In this document: one piece after another, positions 1 to 5,731 of the stretch
Numbering within the stretch: position 1 is the first letter of the stretch
How the letters are laid out: the number at the start of each line of letters is the position of its first letter
Source: Mucilaginibacter sp.
GTDB taxonomy: Bacteria > Bacteroidota > Bacteroidia > Sphingobacteriales > Sphingobacteriaceae
Direction: 5' to 3'
NCBI GenBank assembly: GCA_019235595.1
Contig: JAFAKI010000351.1
Coordinates: 1-10,141 of the forward strand
Length of the DNA: 10,141 nucleotides
The notes under the pieces: model-generated
Told to the model about the DNA's origin: nothing
The model's database searches: none
The model's input: the letters and a program-made list of their open reading frames with translations, nothing else
Made by a program: the position numbers and the translations under genes

Positions 1-63
1 CTTTTGTTCATAACTGGTGGGCGTGTGAAAAACTAAGACTAACAACGTAATCTGCATACCCGC

Positions 64-71
64 TATCTTTG
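64..71 (+). promoter_or_regulatory. Candidate -7 promoter element for the nrdBA leader
   Basis: TATCTTTG matches the Bacteroidota -7 consensus TAnnTTTG at every fixed position. Transcription would start near base 78, about 16 bases before the first paired base of the riboswitch, which is the expected layout. No clear -33 TTG lies at the usual distance, so the call rests on the -7 element and its position. Confidence 0.5.
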
Positions 72-94
72 GATTTACAAGTTCTTTAACACAC

Positions 95-287
95 GCTATC
101 AAAGGTTGCCGGGGTAAAAGCCGGCATTAAAAGGGAACCATGTGCAAATCATGGGCTGACGTGCAACTGTGAGTTAGTGAGTGGTGAGTGGTGAGCAGTG
201 AGTGGTTAAACGGTGAGTAATTCGCCAATATCCATTGACTATTGACCATTGACTATTGACTACCAGCCAGACACCTGCCAGGATAGC
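95..287 (+). promoter_or_regulatory. Cobalamin (B12) riboswitch aptamer upstream of nrdBA
   Basis: The conserved parts of a cobalamin riboswitch occur in order. P1 is GCTATC (95-100) with GATAGC (282-287). GGT (104-106) can pair with ACC (273-275). P3 is 107-112 with 121-126. The core GGGAA is at 133-137. P5 is CCATG (138-142) with CATGG (150-154), closing loop TGCAAAT. GGGCTGAcGTGCAACTGT follows at 153-170. The B12 box is AGCCAGACACCTGCCA (265-280), one base shorter than the usual consensus. Riboswitches of this family bind adenosylcobalamin or related cobalamins and usually repress. Control of the B12-independent nrdAB by such elements is known in other bacteria. It implies, without proof here, a class II reductase elsewhere in the genome. 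Confidence 0.93.
175..262 (+). repeat. Two complementary heptad arrays forming a hairpin arm in the riboswitch
   Basis: The 5' array has units TAGTGAG, TGGTGAG, TGGTGAG, CAGTGAG and TGGTTAA (175-209). The 3' array has TTGACTA, TTGACCA, TTGACTA and TTGACTA (235-262), preceded by ATATCCA. The units pair one to one without bulges: 175-181 with 256-262, 182-188 with 249-255, 189-195 with 242-248, 196-202 with 235-241, and 203-209 with 228-234. In the four outer units position 5 is a G-G mismatch and position 7 a G-U wobble. The tip closes with GGTG (212-215) and CGCC (223-226). The arm lies between the ACTGT core and the B12 box, where these riboswitches tolerate variable stems. Confidence 0.8.
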
Positions 288-395
288 TTGTCAAGACTTT
301 CACGAATAAGGTTTTGGCAAAAGTCATGCTCCTGTGCTTCCGTAAAAGCGCCTGGTTCATCGTCTTTTGTCGGCTCCTATAAAAATTGACAAGGC
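288..395 (+). promoter_or_regulatory. Leader between aptamer and nrdB, probable expression platform
   Basis: No intrinsic terminator is visible, so control is more likely at translation. Two local hairpins can form: GACTTT (295-300) with AAAGTC (320-325), which is where the P13 stem would be expected, and GTGCTT (334-339) with AAGCGC (346-351). The bases right after P1, CTTGTCAA (287-294), are fully complementary to TTGACAAG (386-393), which sits two bases before the nrdB start codon. That helix could hide the start region. How it is coupled to B12 binding is inference. Confidence 0.45.
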
Positions 396-1370
396 ATGAA
401 ACAGGAAAACGAAGTATTACTCCGGGAGAACAAGGATCGGTTTGTGATCCTCCCCATCAATTATCCCCGCATCTGGGAGATGTACAAAAAACATGAGGCC
501 AGCTTTTGGACCGCCGAAGAGATCGATCTGTCGGACGACATGAAGCATTGGGAAAACCTCAACAGCGGTGAAAAGCATTTTATATCGCACATCCTCGCCT
601 TCTTCGCGGCCAGTGATGGCATTGTGAACGAGAACCTTGCCGTAAACTTCATGAGCGAGGTGCAGGTACCCGAAGCCCGATGTTTTTACGGATTTCAGAT
701 CATGATGGAGAATATCCATTCGGAGACTTATGCTTTATTGATCGACACCTATATCAAAGATCCTATCGAAAAAGACCGCCTGTTTCATGCTATTGATACG
801 GTTCCAGCAGTTCAGAAAAAAGCGGAATGGGCTTTGAAATGGATCAATAACGGAACCTTTGCCCAGCGGTTAGTTGCCTTTGCGGCAGTAGAAGGTATCT
901 TCTTTTCCGGTAGTTTCTGCTCTATCTTTTGGTTAAAGAAACGCGGTTTAATGCCTGGGCTGACTTTCAGCAATGAGCTGATCTCACGCGATGAAGGCAT
1001 GCATTGTGAATTTGCCTGCTTACTGTATGGTATGTTGAGCCAAAAGCTAAGTAAGCAGGAAGCGACCCAGATCATCACAGATGCGGTCGAGATAGAGAAA
1101 GAATTTGTGACAGATGCGTTACCTGTAAACCTGATCGGCATGAACGCTAAGCTGATGAGCCAGTATATTGAATTTGTAGCTGATCGTTGGTTGGTTGAAC
1201 TGGGTTATGACAAGGTGTATAACGCCACTAATCCATTTGATTTTATGGAGATGATATCTCTGCAAGGCAAAACCAATTTCTTCGAGAAAAGAGTCGGAGA
1301 CTACCAAAAAAGTGGGGTTTTAAGCGCAGCGAGTGAAACAAAAGCATTCACCCTCGATGAAGATTTTTAA
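396..1370 (+). CDS. nrdB: Ribonucleoside-diphosphate reductase, small (radical) subunit
   Basis: R2 subunit of class Ia ribonucleotide reductase. It houses a diiron-oxo centre and a tyrosyl radical used by the large subunit to make deoxyribonucleotides in the cytoplasm. The 324-residue protein has all expected metal ligands by comparison with mouse R2 from memory: D74 (AASDGI), E105 and H108 (MENIH), E166 (VEGIFF), E200 and H203 (RDEGMH). The radical tyrosine is Y112. The C-terminal tail FTLDEDF is the usual R1-docking peptide, very close to the FTLDADF tail of eukaryotic R2. The sequence is far nearer to eukaryotic RRM2 than to E. coli NrdB. The ATG at 396 starts just before the conserved domain. 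It follows the B12 riboswitch and precedes nrdA by 31 bases, so the two are almost surely co-transcribed. Confidence 0.97.
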   Translation: MKQENEVLLRENKDRFVILPINYPRIWEMYKKHEASFWTAEEIDLSDDMKHWENLNSGEKHFISHILAFFAASDGIVNENLAVNFMSEVQVPEARCFYGFQIMMENIHSETYALLIDTYIKDPIEKDRLFHAIDTVPAVQKKAEWALKWINNGTFAQRLVAFAAVEGIFFSGSFCSIFWLKKRGLMPGLTFSNELISRDEGMHCEFACLLYGMLSQKLSKQEATQIITDAVEIEKEFVTDALPVNLIGMNAKLMSQYIEFVADRWLVELGYDKVYNATNPFDFMEMISLQGKTNFFEKRVGDYQKSGVLSAASETKAFTLDEDF

Positions 1371-1393
1371 CTGATCACTGATTAACTAATCAC
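1371..1393 (+). repeat. Short heptad-like repeat in the nrdB-nrdA spacer
   Basis: The spacer reads CTGATCA, CTGATTA and then ACTAATCAC, giving two near-identical seven-base units. TGATTA and TAATCA, two bases apart, are complementary. It could be a remnant of the heptad arrays seen in other gaps, but at this length chance is possible. Confidence 0.35.
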
Positions 1394-1401
1394 AAGGCAC
1401 T

Positions 1402-3780
1402 ATGTATGTAATAAAAAGAGACGGTAAAAAAGAATCCGTAAAATTTGATAAAATAACAGCACGCATCGAAAAGCTGTGCTATGGTTTAAACCCTGCTTTG
1501 GTTGATCCGATAGATGTAGCCAAAAAAGTAATTGAAGGTTTGTATGATGGCGTGACAACCTCCGAATTGGATAACCTGGCGGCAGAAACAGCAGCTTCAT
1601 TAACCACGAAGCATCCTGATTATACTTTGCTTGCATCGCGCATAGCGGTATCTAATCTGCATAAAAATACCACAAAGTCATTTTCAGAAACCGTGCGCAG
1701 ATTGCATGGTTATATCGACCTGAAAGCTGGTAAAAATGCTTCGCTGATCGCTGATGATGTTTGGGAAGTGATACAAGAAAATGCTGGATTGCTCGATAGT
1801 ACCATCATCTACGATCGCGATTTTGGCTTCGATTACTTCGGTTTTAAAACGCTGGAAAAATCATACCTGTTAAAGATCGACGGCAAAATAGCTGAACGCC
1901 CTCAACATTTATTTATGCGGGTAGCGGTGGGAATTCATAAAAGTGATATCGATAGTGTTATCAAAACTTATAACCTGATGAGCGAGCGTTGGTTTACCCA
2001 TGCTACGCCAACGCTGTTCAATGCAGGTACGCCAAAACCACAAATGTCATCCTGCTTTTTGCTGACCATGAAGGACGACAGCATCGACGGTATTTATGAT
2101 ACTTTGAAGCAAACCGCCAAAATATCGCAAAGCGCAGGTGGCATTGGCCTGAGCATTCATAATGTTAGGGCGACAGGTTCCTATATCAGTGGAACAAACG
2201 GTACCAGCAATGGTATTATCCCGATGTTGAGGGTGTTTAACGACACAGCACGTTATGTGGACCAGGGCGGAGGCAAGCGTAAAGGAGCATTTGCTATCTA
2301 TCTGGAACCATGGCATGCAGATATATTTGAGTTTTTGGATCTGCGTAAAAATCATGGTAAGGAAGAAATGCGTGCACGCGATTTGTTCTATGCTCTCTGG
2401 GTATCTGACCTGTTCATGAAAAGGGTAGAAGCTAATGGCAACTGGAGCCTGTTCTGCCCTCACGAAGCGCCGGGCTTAGCAGACTGTTTTGGAGCGGAGT
2501 TTGAAGCTTTATATGAGCAATACGAAAGCGAAGGCCGTGCACGCAAAACTGTAAAAGCGCAAGATCTGTGGTTTGCTATATTGGATGCACAAGTGGAAAC
2601 CGGTACGCCTTATCTATTGTATAAAGACGCGGCCAACAGCAAATCGAACCAGCAGAATCTTGGTACTATCAAAAGCTCCAATCTATGTACTGAGATCATG
2701 GAATATACATCGGATAAGGAAATAGCTGTATGTAATCTGGCATCGTTGGCATTGCCAAGATATGTCATTAATGGCATATTTGATCACCAGAAATTATATG
2801 AGGTGACTTACCAGGTAACTTTAAACCTGAACCGCATCATCGACCATAACTATTACCCAGTTGAGGAAGCACGTTATTCTAATCTTCGTCATCGCCCTAT
2901 TGGTTTGGGGGTACAAGGCTTGGCGGATACTTTTATACAGCTGCGCCTACCATTTGAAAGCGATGAGGCAAAACAGCTGAACAAAGAGATATTCGAGACC
3001 ATCTACTTTGCTGCAATGACTGCCTCGAAGGATTTAGCTATCAAAGAAGGTGCTTACGAAACATTTAAAGATTCGCCGTTGTCAAAAGGTAAATTTCAGT
3101 TTGATCTTTGGGGCGTAAAACCCGAAAGTGGCAGATGGGATTGGGAAAATCTGCGATTGGATGTAATGAACCATGGCGTACGGAACTCGCTGCTGGTGGC
3201 GCCAATGCCTACGGCTTCTACTTCGCAGATATTGGGTAACAACGAATGCTTTGAGCCATATACTTCCAACATTTATACCCGCAGGGTATTGAGCGGCGAG
3301 TTTATCGTAGTAAATAAATTCCTGCTGCGCGATCTGGTTAACCTCGGTTTGTGGAACACCACCATGAAGGATAAGATCATTTCGGCTAATGGTTCAATAC
3401 AAGAAATTCCAGAGATTCCGCAGGATATCAAAGACCTGTACAAAACCGTTTGGGAAATCAAAATGCGTAATATTATCGATATGGCAGCCGACAGGGGCGC
3501 TTATATCTGTCAGTCGCAGTCGCTGAACTTGTTCATCAATGCGCCAAATGCCTCAAAGCTTACCTCGATGCATTTCTACGCCTGGAAGAAAGGCCTGAAG
3601 ACTGGTATGTATTACCTGCGTACTCAAGCGGCTTCGCAAGCGGTGAAATTTACTGTGGAGAACCAGGGCGGCAAAAATATGGAGCCGGTAATTCCCGACC
3701 ATGTAGAGCAAGTAGCCGACGAGATTCCCGCTGGACCAAGCTGCTCGATGGAAGAGGGTTGTGTGACGTGCTCGGCGTAA
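1402..3780 (+). CDS. nrdA: Ribonucleoside-diphosphate reductase, large (catalytic) subunit
   Basis: R1 subunit of class Ia ribonucleotide reductase, which reduces ribonucleoside diphosphates to deoxy forms using the NrdB radical. The protein has 792 residues, the same as human RRM1, and compared with that protein from memory the key residues share its numbering: active-site C218 and C444, N427, C429 and E431 (NLCTE), radical-path Y737 and Y738 (GMYYLRT), and the C-terminal redox pair C787 and C790 (CVTC). Residues 1 to about 90 form an ATP-cone (starting MYVIKRDGKK), so dATP feedback inhibition is likely. Other signatures are SSCFLL, SAGGIG and PMPTAST. The gene is intact. It follows nrdB after 31 bases and shares its B12-controlled leader. 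Confidence 0.98.
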   Translation: MYVIKRDGKKESVKFDKITARIEKLCYGLNPALVDPIDVAKKVIEGLYDGVTTSELDNLAAETAASLTTKHPDYTLLASRIAVSNLHKNTTKSFSETVRRLHGYIDLKAGKNASLIADDVWEVIQENAGLLDSTIIYDRDFGFDYFGFKTLEKSYLLKIDGKIAERPQHLFMRVAVGIHKSDIDSVIKTYNLMSERWFTHATPTLFNAGTPKPQMSSCFLLTMKDDSIDGIYDTLKQTAKISQSAGGIGLSIHNVRATGSYISGTNGTSNGIIPMLRVFNDTARYVDQGGGKRKGAFAIYLEPWHADIFEFLDLRKNHGKEEMRARDLFYALWVSDLFMKRVEANGNWSLFCPHEAPGLADCFGAEFEALYEQYESEGRARKTVKAQDLWFAILDAQVETGTPYLLYKDAANSKSNQQNLGTIKSSNLCTEIMEYTSDKEIAVCNLASLALPRYVINGIFDHQKLYEVTYQVTLNLNRIIDHNYYPVEEARYSNLRHRPIGLGVQGLADTFIQLRLPFESDEAKQLNKEIFETIYFAAMTASKDLAIKEGAYETFKDSPLSKGKFQFDLWGVKPESGRWDWENLRLDVMNHGVRNSLLVAPMPTASTSQILGNNECFEPYTSNIYTRRVLSGEFIVVNKFLLRDLVNLGLWNTTMKDKIISANGSIQEIPEIPQDIKDLYKTVWEIKMRNIIDMAADRGAYICQSQSLNLFINAPNASKLTSMHFYAWKKGLKTGMYYLRTQAASQAVKFTVENQGGKNMEPVIPDHVEQVADEIPAGPSCSMEEGCVTCSA

Positions 3781-3785
3781 GCCGG

Positions 3786-3857
3786 CTTATGGTTGATAGT
3801 TCATGGTTCATAGTTTAATTCTAAATTTGCCATGAACTATCATCTATGATCCATGAA
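3786..3857 (+). repeat. Heptad arrays in inverted orientation (hairpin) after nrdA
   Basis: The left arm has units TTGATAG, TTCATGG and TTCATAG (3793-3813). The right arm has CCATGAA, CTATCAT, CTATGAT and CCATGAA (3830-3857). TGATAGTTCATGG (3794-3806) and CCATGAACTATCA (3830-3842) are perfect reverse complements of 13 bases. A shifted pairing of GTTCATGGTTCATAG (3799-3813) with bases 3844-3858 matches at 14 of 15 positions. No T-run follows, so it is not a standard terminator. The array ends two bases before the next start codon. Confidence 0.8.
3822..3829 (+). promoter_or_regulatory. Candidate -7 promoter element in the repeat loop
   Basis: TAAATTTG matches TAnnTTTG exactly and is followed by C, as often in this phylum. 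It lies in the loop of the 3794-3842 inverted repeat, about 30 bases before the CWC-family gene. A well-spaced -33 TTG is not evident. Confidence 0.4.
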
Positions 3858-3859
3858 CA

Positions 3860-4072
3860 ATGCAACATCAAAAACACGAAATAGTACGCTGTGAGCGATG
3901 CCAGTCGCCTTTTGAATGTAAGGCCAATTCATTCACCAAATGCCAGTGCACAACGGTGCAACTCACATTGAATGAAACGCAATACATCAGCGAGCAATAC
4001 GATGGGTGTTTGTGCGCAAAATGCCTGCTGGAATTACAGCAGGAATATGTGGCGATGATCAGTTCTCAATAG
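3860..4072 (+). CDS. Cysteine-rich CWC family protein
   Basis: A 70-residue protein with eight cysteines at 11, 14, 20, 28, 30, 50, 52 and 55. The layout, C-x2-C-x5-C near the start, a C-x-C in the middle and CLC-x2-C near the end, with QYISEQYDGCLC, matches the small Cysteine_rich_CWC family as I recall it. The family is named for a Cys-Trp-Cys motif; here that position reads CQC (28-30). The cysteine pairs suggest metal binding, probably zinc, but no function is established. No signal peptide is present, so it should be cytoplasmic. It starts right after the inverted heptad repeat and may have its own promoter within that repeat. Confidence 0.8.
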   Translation: MQHQKHEIVRCERCQSPFECKANSFTKCQCTTVQLTLNETQYISEQYDGCLCAKCLLELQQEYVAMISSQ

Positions 4073-4114
4073 CATATTCAATTCTTTCTGTACATTTACG
4101 CTGTAAACCGGATT

Positions 4115-4219
4115 ATGGACAGGAAGAACTTTTTTGCTTTTATTGCGTTTATCGTCTTATCTCACGGTTACCCCGCTCTTTTTTATCTTTTGATCGTATT
4201 TCGCTTTTCCGGGGATTAA
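4115..4219 (+). CDS. Possible 34-residue single-span membrane peptide
   Basis: An ATG at 4115 opens a 34-codon frame ending at TAA 4217-4219. The peptide begins MDRKNFFAF and ends VFRFSGD. Between a charged start and a short polar end lies one hydrophobic stretch (about residues 6-29) long enough to cross a membrane. TACATTTA (4091-4098), one base off the TAnnTTTG element, sits 16 bases upstream. It occupies the otherwise gene-free gap 4073-4323. There is no family recognition and no clear ribosome binding site. T-rich DNA gives hydrophobic codons by chance, so this is only a candidate. Confidence 0.33.
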   Translation: MDRKNFFAFIAFIVLSHGYPALFYLLIVFRFSGD

Positions 4220-4323
4220 ACAATCTTAAAATTTAATCGGCTTTTAATCAATTTATTATGATCGAGTAGGTCAGTCTTTATTGTTTTAATGTTAATAATT
4301 GTTTAAGTTTATGTAAGTTAAAC

Positions 4324-5067
4324 GTGAATAAATTATTAATAACTGGCTTCCTGATCTTCAATTCTCTCAATTGTTTTTCCACCTGCATTGCTATATACAT
4401 CGCCAATAACGGGAACATATATGTTGCGGCTGACAGCAAAAGAACCTTCTTGTTTAATGATGATAAAAGCAAATTTGAATCGGTTTGCAAGATCCATAAC
4501 GTGGGGAACAATTACTTCGCTGTCTCTGGTTTTGACGACGGGTTTTTACTAAAAGCCGCAAACGAATCACTGCAGCAAAACGAAGATATTGGCGCTGCCA
4601 TCAAAGCTTTTGGTTCGACCATGACAAAACGTTATAAAAAATTGATGGAGGAGGCGCGGACCTACTACCCGGAGAACTTTCACCAGTTTTTAAGCGATGG
4701 CCTGGGCGAAGTAAGTTTCTTTGGATTTTATAAAGGAACCCCTAAAATAGTTGATGTACAATTTACTGTTGCCCTCGATAAAAATGATAAGGTAATAACC
4801 AGCTATAAAGTAAGACCGGTTTTGAACCTGACCGTAATAGGGATATCAAGGGATATTACCCATGCCAATCCCAGCGAACTCCCGTCCCCTGCTATTATGA
4901 ACGACAATCCAGAACTATTTGTCGAAAGCCTGGTGCAAATTGAAGTAAGAAAACAACCCCGGGCTGTGGGGGACCCTATCGATCTACTAAAACTGACACC
5001 CGAAGGCCCTGTCTGGATTAAGAAAAATGAAAATGTTGTTGCCTATGAGCAAAGGGGCACTTTTTAA
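4324..5067 (+). CDS. Exported proteasome-like Ntn-hydrolase family protein
   Basis: A 247-residue protein with a hydrophobic N-terminus (KLLITGFLIF) that reads as a signal peptide ending near residue 19-20. The following stretch, TCIAIYIANNGNIYVAADSK (20-39), resembles the first strands of proteasome beta subunits and HslV. If C21 is position 1, D37 falls at position 17, where proteasomes have the catalytic acid, and K56 in VCKIHNVGNNYFAVSG (54-69) fits the K33 segment. The nucleophile would be C21 (or T20), exposed when the signal peptide is removed. This suggests a periplasmic or surface amidase or peptidase; the substrate is unknown. GTG at 4324 is chosen because it starts directly before the signal peptide and no in-frame ATG fits. 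It appears to stand alone. The fold assignment is by eye. Confidence 0.65.
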   Translation: MNKLLITGFLIFNSLNCFSTCIAIYIANNGNIYVAADSKRTFLFNDDKSKFESVCKIHNVGNNYFAVSGFDDGFLLKAANESLQQNEDIGAAIKAFGSTMTKRYKKLMEEARTYYPENFHQFLSDGLGEVSFFGFYKGTPKIVDVQFTVALDKNDKVITSYKVRPVLNLTVIGISRDITHANPSELPSPAIMNDNPELFVESLVQIEVRKQPRAVGDPIDLLKLTPEGPVWIKKNENVVAYEQRGTF

Positions 5068-5085
5068 AACCTTTCCTGGTTTACT

Positions 5086-5148
5086 GACTTTCCCGACTTT
5101 CCTCCTAAATAATTAGCAGTTTCTTTATAATCTTTCCCGTCTTCCGGG
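5086..5148 (+). repeat. GACTTTCC-type intergenic repeat, copy 1
   Basis: GACTTTCC is repeated as GACTTTCCCGACTTTCC (5086-5102), followed by CTAAATAA (5105-5112) and then CTTTCCCGTCTTCCGGG (5132-5148). The same blocks occur in the gap on the other side of the next gene (5659-5698), in a different order. Short CCCG and CGGG ends could pair, but no strong hairpin is evident. Confidence 0.6.
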
Positions 5149-5193
5149 TTGCTCTTATGCTTCGACAGTATTAACTTCACGTCCCTTTAATTC

Positions 5194-5601
5194 ATGATAT
5201 GTCGACGTTTTTTTTTACAAGTACATTGCGAGTTTGATAACTATTATTCTGCAGTAATAGAAGATGATGGTCGCGTTTGTTACGCCTATTTATATGAGGG
5301 AGAGGACATCATAGGCGATGTTTGGCTTTATAATCAGCAGCAGGCGCCCACAACGTCTTTCTGGCGAACAGAAGATATGCCTTTTTTGAATCCAACAGAA
5401 TACCTGGCCAAAGATGCGGCAATAAATCCTATTGCAAATGAAAACCAGGTAAGGTGTGAATGGACGGAATCCAAGGATGATGGATTGATAGAAGTTGGGA
5501 TTTATATCCGCGATAAATTTATTGCTTCCATCACATCAGGTTCCAAGCCCGGCTGGTCAGTATTGGTGATAAAAGATGGGCCGCTGGCATCGATCTATTA
5601 A
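5194..5601 (+). CDS. Hypothetical protein with a homopolymer T tract at its start
   Basis: I do not recognise this 135-residue protein. It has no signal peptide or membrane segment and looks like a small soluble beta-rich protein. It is acidic, with conspicuous stretches SAVIEDDGRVCYAYLYEG (19-36), GDVWLYN (41-47) and DMPFLNP (61-67). The ATG at 5194 leads through nine T (5208-5216), coding FFL at residues 6-8. A second ATG at 5199 lies in another frame but would read into the same protein (MSTFFLQVHC) if the tract had eight T. Which start is used is therefore uncertain. The body from about residue 9 on is convincing coding sequence. It is flanked by two copies of a related GACTTTCC repeat. 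Confidence 0.72.
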   Translation: MICRRFFLQVHCEFDNYYSAVIEDDGRVCYAYLYEGEDIIGDVWLYNQQQAPTTSFWRTEDMPFLNPTEYLAKDAAINPIANENQVRCEWTESKDDGLIEVGIYIRDKFIASITSGSKPGWSVLVIKDGPLASIY

Positions 5602-5658
5602 TTAAACATAGCACTTTGACACCATTTAATGTCTGTGTCTCCAAATCAGTATTGTTTC

Positions 5659-5698
5659 TTTCCGTCTTCCGGACTTTTCCGACTTTCCGACTAAATAA
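5659..5698 (+). repeat. GACTTTCC-type intergenic repeat, copy 2
   Basis: CTTTCCGTCTTCCGG (5659-5673) is followed by GACTTTTCC (5672-5680), GACTTTCC (5681-5688) and GACTAAATAA (5689-5698). It shares the GACTTTCC, CTAAATAA and GTCTTCCGG blocks with 5086-5148. It ends 33 bases before fabG. Confidence 0.6.
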
Positions 5699-5699
5699 G

Positions 5700-5707
5700 T
5701 ATCTTCG
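5700..5707 (+). promoter_or_regulatory. Weak candidate -7 element for fabG
   Basis: TATCTTCG differs from TAnnTTTG at one fixed position and lies 24 bases before the fabG start codon. The -33 region falls in the T-rich GACTTTCC repeat and has no TTG. Confidence 0.25.
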
Positions 5708-5731
5708 ACCCCCGAAATCATTTACAAGACA

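Noticed and set aside
3..50. An open frame ending in TAA at 48-50 that could be the tail of an upstream gene, and an opposing start at 57-55 on the - strand
   Set aside because: Too short to judge in either direction; neither gives a recognisable protein end or beginning within the window.
21..96. GCGTGTG (21-27) and CACACGC (90-96) inverted repeat
   Set aside because: The left arm lies upstream of the likely transcription start, and the right arm overlaps P1. Seven bases can match by chance.
175..262. Short repeats that might be a CRISPR array
   Set aside because: Units of seven bases are contiguous without spacers, and no cas gene is present.
2047..2463. A 138-codon frame on the - strand inside nrdA
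   Set aside because: It lies wholly within the highly conserved nrdA core, so it is a shadow of that gene.
4006..4236. A 76-codon frame overlapping the CWC-family gene
   Set aside because: It runs through the CWC gene in another frame, has odd composition and no recognisable motif. The CWC reading explains the first part.
4214..4238. GATTAAA and TTTAATC as a terminator stem after the small peptide
   Set aside because: The stem is only A-T rich with one G-C pair, the loop is long and no T-run follows directly.
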